Source of the DNA: Hyphodiscus hymeniophilus
Taxonomy: Eukaryota > Ascomycota > Leotiomycetes > Helotiales > Hyphodiscaceae
NCBI GenBank assembly: GCA_016508695.1
Contig: VNKQ01000011.1
Span: 744,001-808,000, forward strand
Direction: 5' to 3'
DNA: 64,000 bases
The position numbers and the translations under genes are program-made. How positions within the stretch are numbered: the stretch's first letter is position 1; every line of letters starts with the position of its first letter. This document shows, one piece after another, positions 54,155 through 64,000 of this stretch. The notes under the pieces were generated by a model. That model saw nothing but the letters and a program-made list of their open reading frames with translations, did no database searches and was not told the origin of the DNA.

Positions 54155-56782
54155 TTATTCAACCCTCAAAACTTTTGGTCCTCTCCTCTTCGTCGTCTTC
54201 TTCTTCTTGTTTCCTCTTTCAAATGATGCCGCCGCTGCATGGTCTCGGCCAACGTTGTCGAGGTCCTTAACCTTGTATATACGGATGATCCAGTTCTCGC
54301 TGGTGAATGCCTCATCCAGAGTGTTGAGGGTGGGGCCAACTTCGGGCAATTTGACGCCTCGTACACGGTCCTGGGCTTGTCCAGGTGGAAAGAGACTGTG
54401 GTAGTTGTAGTATGACATCTTGTACCTAGGAGGCTGTTAGTAATGAAGAGAAGGGCGTTAAGGGGTTGCTAACATCAAGCTGTCTTTCATGGTTTGAGTG
54501 GCACCGTCATCCACTCTGTACTCTCCTCTGTCGGTGAAGAAATCTCGCTCCTTCACCTCGTCAGGCCAAATGCCCTCTGCTATTCTGACCATCCACAGGA
54601 ACTTGTTGATGTCATCTCCGGAGTAGCCAAGAAGACCTCCAAAGACGACGAGGACGTAGTCAACCTCATGCTGACGCATAATCGGGTAGCTGACCTCCTC
54701 TTTGGAGCTCATTGCCTTGCCAACTGTGGCGATGTGGGTGTTGTTCCATGTGTTATTATCAACGAGAGTAGGCCTATCGGCCATACCACCAATTTGGTAG
54801 CCATAATCCCACCACGACATGATCTTGGCATCCTCCTTGGTGTTCTGTCTAAGCCATTGGTAGGCCTCTCTGTAGTCATCAATGATGTGCTGGCTTCCAT
54901 CAGGCATCTTGCTTGCCAGAACCACGGATGGCGAGGAATAGGCATTTGATGTGACCCAGGTGCAGTGAAGGACGAAGATCAACAGGTATAATGTCAATGC
55001 GGACACAACACTGGCCTTAGAGAAGGATGTGTAAATTCCGACGAGTGGCTGACGGAGAGCACGAAGGCCGTCCAATTTCTCGGCCTTGACAGCTTTCTTG
55101 CTTGGGAGGGACGTTCCATTTGAGGCTCCGTCCGCAGAAGCTTCTGTGGGCTGATCCGGTGACTTCATAGTAAGGTAAGTGTCGAGGAGATTTGACAACG
55201 CCAAAGCTGCTGCAACGCAAACAATAGGTGTAAGCGTGAGCATCAAACGAACCATCACACCAGAGAAATAACTGGCTAAAACCGCATAGACCACAACGAA
55301 GACTTGTTCGTCAGCAAGTTTCAAGAAACATAGGTAAACTCCTGCAGGGAAAAGCCAGATCAGGAGATTCAAATCGAAGAAGAATGCAGGCCAAGCGGTC
55401 GGTTGATGTTCGGATACCGAGGCGATGATTGGTATGTGAATTTTTGCGTAGCCGGTGTCCCATAGTGAGTAGAATCGTCCAGTCCAAGGGGCGATGACAC
55501 CGCTGACAGTCAAGAGGACGAGACTGGCGAAAGCCAGAATGAAAACGAGAGCAACGAAACCCCAAAGTAGTGTTGCAAATTGCTTGCTTGGTACGCTTGA
55601 GCGAACAAATTCAACAAAGCCCCACAATTGGAGAAGGCCGAAGACACCTGGACTATAATTAGGTTTACGGTTGTCATATATTGCTTGATTGGACTTACCC
55701 AGTGCAGACATATGCTCACTACTTCGAATAGGCAAGAAACCAACAAAGGGAATCTGCATACTTGCTAACGTTCCGAGGGAAAACCAAGTACAGTAGGCCA
55801 CGTAGATCCGTGGGCTAAAGCGGCCCATCGCAAGGAGCACGAAAACGTGGAGAGGAATCAAGTTCGTAATGAATACATATCCACCCCATGCAGACACCAT
55901 GTATCCGTAGAACAGGGCGCAAAGAGCTCCCCAGAAAACCGATCCGACCTTGACTGCCTTGATCCAAAGGTAGAACGTAAACACTAGAAGGAAAATGGCA
56001 ATAGCCTCATTATCGTAGCTGCCAGCAACTGATCTCGAGATATAACCGGGGGCAATGCCCATGAAGATAGCGGCGAGCAGACCCGCAGAAGGAGATGTGG
56101 CCATCTCATTTGTGAAGAGGTATGTTGCGAATGCTGTCAAGCCGGAGAAGCCAGGTGCAAGAAGCACACAGATGTTACGGATGTCGACTGGAATTGTCAG
56201 GGCTCGGAGCGCATGATAAATAGCTCCGCTGGTGACCATGAGACCTGGGTAAAGAGTTCCTCCAGTTACCCGACCGAGTGGATGCCAAGTTCTGTCGTCG
56301 AACCAGTCCCAAAAGTTATAGAAGCCATGTTGGACCAGATATTTCGTTGCTCGGAAATTGAACCAGGGATCAACTTGGAAGACATTAGCCAATGTGCGTT
56401 TCATTCATATATGGCTGGTCTGTTCGAATCAATTGCACAAGCAGAGGCCAACCTGTCGAGAAGTTGCTTTCGCATCGACTAGATAATACTAACATTCGTG
56501 GATAATGCTCTCGAATCCTATATATACCAACAAATTAGCACAGATACAGCTTAGAACGACCTAAAAAGCCCGTAAACCAATAGTACTTCCAGAACAAAGC
56601 TTGGAATAGTATATGCGTCCAACTTCCAGAGGTCTCATCAGGGAAAACGTACGTATGACAGAAAATAGTCGACTCGCAACGGCAGCAGCTGCAATTAAAC
56701 ACAGAATCGTTACCCGCAAGAGCCCCCGAGTATTCCGGCCCGTACTGCCCTCAAAGAATGGCTTTGTCACTGACGTCTCCAT
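54155..56782 (-). CDS. STT3: STT3, oligosaccharyltransferase catalytic subunit
   Basis: Exons 56782-56653, 56517-56494, 56373-55699, 55647-54474 and 54425-54155 join to 757 aa. The protein transfers the lipid-linked oligosaccharide to Asn in the ER lumen. Diagnostic features are IIHEFDPWFNFRATKYL (the first DxD-type catalytic loop, assembled across a 24-nt micro-exon), SVAGSYDNEAIAIF, SSEHMSALGVFGL, and the signature MSWWDYGYQIGG near 70% of the length. A dozen or so hydrophobic TM segments precede the soluble catalytic domain. The intron at 55648-55698 is 51 nt, divisible by three and free of stops, so a naive frame would wrongly add 17 residues. The final exon gives YKMSYYNYHSLFP and a Lys/Arg tail. 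It is an essential housekeeping gene. Confidence 0.96.
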
Positions 56783-57423
56783 TGTCGTTGTGATGAAGAA
56801 AAGTGACTGACGGCTGCTGATATCTGTTAACATCTGGAGCTTGACGCGCATGGGTGGGTCAAGCTAAGCTTTCTTAGCTTAAATTGCACGTGATATCTAC
56901 CCAACGCTACATTGAATCGTTCAGACGAGAGCTTGTGTCCAGGGGATGGCATTTGACAGTAAGAGCCGATTATCTAAGAAATGCCTGTGATTCAAGTTTG
57001 AATTGATCTACTTGATACCCCCATTTCCAGTCTTACGACTCATACATTCGAGTCGGAAGACTTCAACACTCACCAGGCCCTTGGTTCAATCGACTCCATC
57101 TAAGAAGTACCTGTCGTATCGATTCCTATCCGGCAAGCGGATATCTGCGCCGTGAAAGACGTCCATGCGTTTCTTTTCCAAAGCAATGTCAACGCCTAGC
57201 TATCACCTAATAGATATATATAGTGTGTGACTTTGCCAGTCATCACAAAATCCCCCATATCCATCCTGATCCCCTGTCCTAAAAACAAAACCTCCAACCC
57301 TTTTGAACCCACCTGCCTCACTACCGTCCCGCAGATACTTTGTACTGTGCAAATAAGGACTGAAGCTCCGGATCTCCCACAACGCAAGCTGCCGGAATTT
57401 CTTGCCAGCTATTTCTACCCCTT
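56783..57423. promoter_or_regulatory. upstream region of STT3
   Basis: 641 bp with a GCACGTGA site (CACGTG at 56887-56892) about 105 bp upstream of the STT3 start. No coding sequence is supported. Confidence 0.45.
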
Positions 57424-59009
57424 TTAAACCCTCCTTTCCCCATCATGTTTCAAACGATACGTATCTACTAATCCGGGAAATGCATTGGCAAAAGCTGGTC
57501 CTAAACTCCAATTCTCTAATCTCCTCAAATGCCGCTCAAAGACAGGATTGATCATCAAATCTTCGCTATCCGGGCTACTCAACAATGCGTCCGTAGGCTC
57601 ATACGGCCAATTCACACTCATCGTCGTGGTATATGGAATAAACCAGTCATCGAACAAATAATCCCTCGGATTGTATTCCCGGACCAGACGGTCCCTCATC
57701 TTGGGCCAGGGGAGAAGATCGATCCACGCTGGATGCGGTGTGAAGAGCTGGGAGGGTCGAGGGGTTATCCAGTCTGGTAGTCGGTCATAGTTCTCTTGTG
57801 TGGGTGATATTTGCCACCGCATTACCAAGAACATTATATACAGCACTGCCACTTTCTCGGGTATTGTTGAAAGTTCGGGAAAAGTTGCGAGGATGTCTGT
57901 GAAAACTTTTGAAAGTGGGTGAGAATGGACACTGCATGCGGGATTAAGGAGGGAAGAAACACTTGGATACGCAGGGCCAACAAGCTTCGGTGTCGCCACA
58001 CCATCTGCGGCCTGTTGTTGACGTTCGTGTAGAAAATCCAGGAGCAGACTATCAAGTGGACATGTTGGTGGACCATTTCGTATTGGGGCAGCATGGCCTG
58101 TCATCTCAAAGCCATTGCTTGGAGAGTTATAGCTGGCTGTGGAGCTGCTCCCTCCATGAATTGAACTCTCTCTGTCCGAATCCCTAGAGATCTGCTGAAA
58201 AATTGAGCCTGTTTCGTGGAATCCATTTATACCATTGGGGATTTTGTTGGTTCTCTGACTGCCATCTAGGAGAAAGGCAAGACCCAATTTCTCTGGCCCC
58301 ATATCCAAATTGTGTGACATCTCATGTTTTTGCTGAGCCAGTTTTTGAGTCGGCGTGCTTTGAGTCGGTCTATATTGGTGGATTTCGTGGCCCATTGCTG
58401 CACTAGGAGCTTGCCATGCGGTAGTAGCTCCATGAGGCCCTCCCAACGAAGGTGAGGCTGTAGTATTAGGTGTGGAAGCATTGGGATTCGAGAAAGGTGA
58501 AGGTCGGGCCAAATCGGGTATATAGGGAGAAGGAGCTGTCGACGCAGCGTATGGAGCAGCTTGCAGAGCTAGTACAGTTTAGTCAATGCCATAGATCTCT
58601 AATGGAAACAGGGACAAACCGTTTACTGACCATGTTGACCAAGAATTGGCTCTATGAGAGAAAGAACCGTAGCCAGTCTCTTCTTGATATCCGCATTTTC
58701 TGCCTCTACCAATTCCTTCTGCCTCAACACATGTTGTAACTCCTGGTATGGTTGTTGCGCCGTCAATTCCCGAATTCTCTTCTCCAAGTTCTCAATCTGG
58801 GTCTTGGTCCGTTCGCGGATTGCTCGTTGAGCCTCTCGATCATTTGCACGTTTCTTTGCCAGCTGATCCGGAGTGAGATTTGCTACACCTCTCGAGCTCG
58901 TACTTCCGATGGCCGTGCGTCTTTTCTTATTGTCAGAAGAAGAGGGGTCCGGTGATGGGGCCTCCTCAGAGAAATCTCGTTTCCCCGGGCTGCTGTCACC
59001 GGGAGGCAT
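57424..59009 (-). CDS. bZIP transcription factor with DUF3425 domain
   Basis: Two exons, 59009-58631 and 58568-57424, joined across a 62-nt intron, give 507 aa. The basic region is AKKRANDREAQRAIRERTK (about residues 50-70), with Asn and Arg at the DNA-contact positions. A short leucine zipper follows (IENLEKRIRELTAQ, LVEAENADIKKRLATVLSLI). The C-terminal half is the fungal DUF3425 domain: PDWITPRPSQLFTPHPAWID, LPWPKMRDRLV, DYLFDDWFIPYTTT and MSVNWPYEP. This architecture is typical of AP-1-like regulators in filamentous ascomycetes, often tied to stress or secondary metabolism. Between lie Ser/Thr/Gln-rich linkers. It is nuclear by family. No target can be inferred here. Confidence 0.9.
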
Positions 59010-59498
59010 CTCTGCAAGGACCCGTCAGTGTGTGGACTTCGTATGGCATCGGTGTTGCGGGAATGGCGAAGGAGGATTTAATAGAGCGAAGTGTGAAAGG
59101 CCAGAGCAATGGGCTGCTCGAGAATCGAGTCAAAAGGATTTACAAAATTGACAGTGAGAGACCAATGAGAGAAGCTCTCCGCAACGAGGTTTCGGGGTTT
59201 TTGGCTAAATACACAGATTCCATGACTCGTGTCGGTCCAATCCAACTTTAGCTCTCGGCCAGCCGCATACCCCAGAAGACACCAATTTCTCCGCAGGGAT
59301 TGGGGTGAGTGTGTCGGTTCCTCTCAAGATGCGGGGGCGTATTGTAAGAACCCAGATTATTAAACCTAAAATACCACGCAAAGTTGTCGGCATAAATCAA
59401 GACAGAATATCATACGTTTAATAATCGTGCTTTCCTTTATTTGCTTTTAATTGCTCAACTCCTCTATAATACATTTCTTCCATATCAAGACCTCTATG
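59010..59498. other. intergenic, no supported gene
   Basis: 489 bp holding the bZIP promoter and the Nic96 3' flank. Frames at 59040-59250 are short and unrecognised. Confidence 0.5.
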
Positions 59499-62400
59499 TT
59501 ACTCGGACTGAGCCCGAGCCAATGCCTCATGAAGATGGGCTGGGAGTCTGTATCTCAAAAGACTCGTATAAGTGGTCAAGTCCATGTTCTGCTGTCTGAA
59601 CCTGTCGATCTGCAGTCTTTTGATACCCTCATTGCCTCCAAATTCAGAGTTCATCAGGTTGTTGCGCTCCCTATCACCGCAAACAATCGTCCACAAAAGG
59701 ACATTTGGAATTGCATTCGCGATCGGCTGAGAAAAGGACGAGAATTTGGTTGCGTAACTTCTAATCTCATTGGCGTTCCCAGCTGCTTGCAGCGGGAATA
59801 CATCGCAAGCTTGAATAATCTGGAGCTGTTAGCGGTGTTTTGTGAACAGTCAATCGAACCAACTCACATCCAAAGCTGCCATCCAATTCCCTTGTTCGAC
59901 CAGACTCTTAGCCTCGTATAATTTCATCAAACTCTCGCAGTCGGCCCAAGTCTCGGCTTTGATCTTCATTCTATACATGTTGCTATGTTCGTAGATCATA
60001 GTGACAGTTTTGGCAAGACTATATGAATCGTCGATCGACATGAGGCTGAGACTACTACCCCGGGGGTGTTGGGATGGTGCATCGGCTTCCGTACTAGGAC
60101 GTGGCTTCAATGGTTGCAATCTTGATTGCTCTTGTCCAAGAGGCGTATTGACAGCCTCACTGAGTGCTCTTGTCATGATAACAAGAACATTGTCGTATTC
60201 TTCTGCCAGATGGTAGAGCAGAACTGCATCAGTGGTTCGTCCATTATCGTCGGCGACGCTAGCAGCTTGAAGCGTGATAATGCGCATGAAGTCGTCCTTC
60301 CCATTGAGTGCTATGATATTCTTTCGTTCCTCAATCGCTCCGTTGATACGTTGGCCATCTTGCGTAAGATCGCCAAGAAGTAGCGCAAATTCTCTGCTCT
60401 CGAGAACAAGTTCGCGGAGAGCTTCATGGCATAATGCGACCTGCCTGCGGCTGGCATCACCGGGTAGGTCCTGGTTCAGGCAAATGAGAGATAAATAATC
60501 AACGGCAACGATAACATTCGCAGCTCGAAAGTCACGAGTATAGTAGCCAACCATGCGGCCAAAGTCGAGCTTGGGAAGCTCGGTGGTAGTGTGGCTGAGG
60601 AAATCATCTTCAGCAGCATTAGGGTCTGAAACCCTCAAAAGTCCGTAAAAATCAAGAGCGATGGCAACGTGGACGGCGTCCGTGTGTGAAAAATGTAATA
60701 AGTACGCGATAGCTTCCTCGAACAGTCCACCCATAATCAAAAGCCAGAAGTAGGTCGCAAAATCCGTATCTTGGTTTTTCGCGAAGAATCGAGAGCCAAG
60801 TTCCTTGATGGTAGTCTGAACACTTGTGAGAGTAAAAGCCTCACTGGCCAACGCCTGGCTTGATTGGGTCTCTCGTGCCAAAATAAATTGAAGCCACATG
60901 AAGTCTTCCATGTCTATATTCATACCATCCAAGTTCCGATTCTGAATGTCGCAGCGGCCGATAACTTTGTAACAAGCCATCTTATAAGGATCGACAGAAT
61001 TCTCGGGGGCGACACGACTACGTTGGTTGTACTCGTTGTTGATGCGGTTCTGCATGTCCCGATTAAGTGTCCTATCATCGCTCGCAGCATAGCTGGTAAT
61101 GTATGAGGTAAAATTGCGATCGATGTTTCGAAAGGCGAAGTTATTGTCGGAAACATATTCGGCGGCTTCCTTGACATGGCCAGATCGCAAGAGAAAGAAG
61201 ACCAGAGGCCAAACATAATCATCATTGAGCATCACCAAGTCTGAGTTGTCGGGACCGAGATCTTTACGCGCAGCCTTTAATCTGACATAGGCCTTGATTT
61301 TGCTCAGCGCAGTGGGGATTCCCCCAAGGTTTGCTTCTCGTGGGGCCTTCGCAACATTGGCTTCAAGTTTCTCATAGAATTGCTTTTCAAGGTAACGCGT
61401 TGATCCCCTAAGAATTCTTTTCCTGACATTTCGGCGTTTGATTGCATTTGGTGCTTCGTCTAGATAGCCCGAGGCAAAATGACGCTCCTTCACAGCATCT
61501 GGATCGGATTGTAAATAGACTTCGGGCTTCTCCCGAGTGATCTCGATCAAGGAACCATAGGCACAGAGCATCTTCTCGGTATGGCTTTCGGGAGATAATC
61601 TAGCCGCGGCTGCAAATTCATGAAGAATAGGGTAGCAACGTTTTTGCAAGCGAGCCTCGTTAAGACTCTGAACTTTCTCGGCAAGTCGACTTTGTTTTTC
61701 GCGTCGAAATCGATCACTCGGTCCAGGAGCCATGATACCATTTGCGTCCATTGATTTCTCGACATCAGCGAATAGAGGCTGGTTACCGTCTGCAAGTGGT
61801 CCAGCGGCACCAATCACAGACTTCTGGCCATTGAATTTCCCGAACGTACTTTCTCGTAAAGTTTTGGATGGTGCTCGTGAGCCAGCTAAGGATGCTGCTT
61901 TGCTTCGTCTCGATCGTCCAAACGCGCCTTGTGATCCTGAAGCAGACTCAGCAAAGCTGGCTCCGCCTCCAACGGCATTTTCTCGAGGCGTGATGCCAAA
62001 ATGTTGGTACACACGACTCCGCTGAGCATCCCATTCCATCGTCACATTGTCTTCCAAGAAGGAATCAAAATCTCGTACAGATTGTGCCAAGCTATCAGAT
62101 ATCATGCTCAGCGTGGTTTGTGTTTGTATATTCGATAAGTATCCCTCAATATCCGTGTCGAATATCTCTTGGGATTGAGTTTTATCCACTCTGCCGGATG
62201 TGCTGGTAAATTGGTTGAGATCTCGTACTGCTGCTCCAGGGTCAACTCCAGAAGCCGCCAAGAGGTAGTGTGCCTTTCCATCGACGCTTTGATCCGGTCT
62301 GGAAGAAGCAAGTCTCTTAATCCGCTCTCGCAGGTCACCAAGGCCAAGCTGAAGCTGTGGAAAATCGTCGTCCACGGTGTCACCAAGCGCTCTCTTCCGA

Positions 62401-62939
62401 CTTCTCTCCAAAATTGTATCGAAGTAAGCATTCTGCTGCGGAGGCCGCGAGTCAAACCCCCCACCGTCTAGACTACTGCTCCCATTTTGTTGCTGCTGTT
62501 GTCCCCCTAGGACACTGCCATTTCGCTGCTGTTGCTGTGGTTGACTCTGTGCGCCGCCAATTCCACCAAAGATATTGCTTGTGCTCTGGGTCTGTTGAGG
62601 TTGTGCCTGCGCACTGCTGAGTCCACCAAACAGATTGCTCGTATTCTGTTGCTGCTGTGGTTGCGTCTGCGCGCCGAGCCCAGAAAACAGACCACCTCCT
62701 CCCTGCGTTGTTTGTGGTTGTGTGGTCGAGCTGGAGCCAAACAATCCCCCCCCTCCAGTCTGTTGTTGTTGCTGCGCTGATGACCCTGTATTGCCAAACA
62801 AGCCAGCTCCTGATGTTGTCGTCGGTTTGTTGAGTCCACTGAAGAGGTTACTTGCAGGCGCAGGCTGTGCTGCATTGGGCATGCCAAACAGCGAACTGTT
62901 CTGCTGATTTGCCCCCAGATTACCAAATACTGAAGACAT
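59499..62939 (-). CDS. NIC96: Nic96/Nup93-type nucleoporin with N-terminal FG repeats
   Basis: Two exons, 62939-59868 and 59825-59499, give 1132 aa. The ATG at 62939 (MSSVFGNLG) is chosen, as the longer frame upstream lacks an ATG and is unlike nucleoporins. Residues 1-190 are Gln/Gly-rich with repeated FG-type units (GLFG, NLFG, NIFGG), expected to bind karyopherins. From about residue 195 comes the Nic96 body: ERSRKR, DLRERIKRLA, DLNQF, an alpha-helical region with RVYQHFGI, and the long alpha solenoid (SGHVKEAAEYV, FMWLQFILARE, GGLFEEAIAYLLH, DYLSLI). The C terminus is completed by exon 2 (LLWTIVCGDRE, YTSLLRYRLP). It is a linker scaffold of the nuclear pore inner ring, an essential gene of the conserved block. 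Confidence 0.93.
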
Positions 62940-64000
62940 CGTGATGACAGTCCGGAGTTGAAAGGGGGAAGCAGATTGCAACGCTGATGCGTTTGGAGGC
63001 AGCTGTTCAACGCGATTCAGCCTCTCAAAATTTAGGAAGACGCGAAAGAGCTGTCCCAATTCAGGTTAGTGTAATGGAGAGGCTAAGCCTGAATGGGTGC
63101 TATTGTGCGACCTCTGGACAATCAGCATCAAACCTTATTATTGTTAAAACTCCGGGGCTTTAGGCATTAAATGATGGATTACAATGCCTGTGAGTCCACT
63201 TTCTTGTGTCTAATTAGATATCAAAACGATGTATTGAATACAAGTACAGTTGGTTCAATAGGGAGTCTACTGTCTCCTGAGGCCTTCCAGACTTTGGGCT
63301 TCATAGCTTTAACTCACCAAGTTATTGTGTTGCACAACTCTGATTTTTATATTCGTGCAGTCTCTGTCATCGTTTCAAGTTCCAGGTGGTCTATTATCTT
63401 CACAAAGTGCATGGAGTTATGCAAGATGGGTCTTGTCGTTCAATCGCGTGTGTTTAATTGAATGCAGTTCCATGCTCGAGACAAATCTCTATTATTACAG
63501 CATGACATTAATGATATGTGGAGATACAATAGCTATCGGTAATTCTCTATATTCCTGTGTTATTTCATTACATCGCATGTCGGTTGTAAAGGAGCTCTAT
63601 GAATACAATATCATCGGTGCCAACAAAGCACTACGGCCAGGAGTTGCTAGAGATGGGATCATGATGATTCGGGGCCTTTTTGTAACCTTGATGGACAAAA
63701 CGAATAATGTATAAGCGGTCTTCAAAACATCTTGACATCTTCATGGAAGTTTCATGGTTGGACTTGGACTTGGACGTTTATATTCTATATCGTGTCATTT
63801 CGTCATCACTGCTCTCTAGTGGTTTCCACTTTCAATGCGTGCATAATCATCTAGGATGCCTTTCCTCAGCCACGACGACCACAAACGTCAAATTCTCAAC
63901 TGCCAATATTTACTTCCTCTATTCAAGTTGAGAGAGACAGGATCGATTATGTCACAACCACTAGTCCTTACCCTCCGTCTTGATGCCGCTTCCGAAACAG
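62940..64000. other. intergenic to window end, no supported gene
   Basis: About 1.06 kb upstream of Nic96. AT-rich with short plus-strand frames (for example 63325-63714) that carry no recognisable domain. A gene may begin beyond the window edge. Confidence 0.45.

Noticed and set aside
1..64000. tRNA, rRNA, CRISPR or intact transposon
   Set aside because: No cloverleaf with proper A and B boxes, no regular spaced repeats and no transposase or reverse transcriptase were seen.

Overview
The window is nuclear DNA of a filamentous ascomycete (Pezizomycotina). The evidence is many short GT-AG introns (about 50-150 nt), three genes with the fungal transcription-factor domain (two with an intact Zn2Cys6 cluster), a fungal DUF3425-type bZIP, STT3 and Nic96 housekeeping genes, and a Lec1-type PX-associated protein. 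Genus cannot be read from the sequence.

Region 1 (about 0.8-36.2 kb) is an accessory oxidative gene cluster with no PKS, NRPS or terpene-synthase backbone, so it looks catabolic or tailoring. In order it holds an HpcH/HpaI aldolase (-), a Baeyer-Villiger monooxygenase with a one-base frameshift (+), an HSL-type alpha/beta hydrolase (-), a SnoaL-like protein (-), an SDR (-), a second BVMO (+), a Zn2Cys6 regulator (-), a paralogous hydrolase (-), a paralogous regulator whose zinc cluster looks eroded (-), a second SDR (-), a cytochrome P450 (+), a third regulator (+), a two-domain VOC protein lacking the usual Glu metal ligands (-), an aldehyde dehydrogenase relic (+), a cyclase-family hydrolase (-), a TauD/TfdA dioxygenase (-) and a third BVMO (+). 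Together these suggest hydroxylation, oxygen insertion beside a ketone, ester/lactone hydrolysis, and aldol cleavage of a cyclic or aromatic substrate. The substrate is unknown.

Region 2 (about 37.4-64 kb) is a more conserved block: a four-TM membrane protein, a Lec1-like DUF3818 protein without PX domains, a zinc-binding coiled-coil protein with possible C2H2 fingers, a Rex-type RNA exonuclease, a decayed hypothetical gene, a low-complexity protein with exon-encoded repeats, STT3 (oligosaccharyltransferase catalytic subunit), a bZIP factor and Nic96 with an N-terminal FG-repeat region.

Exon coordinates marked as checked were built by eye from splice signals and reading frame. No alignment or database search was run. 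No tRNA, rRNA, CRISPR or intact transposon was recognised.
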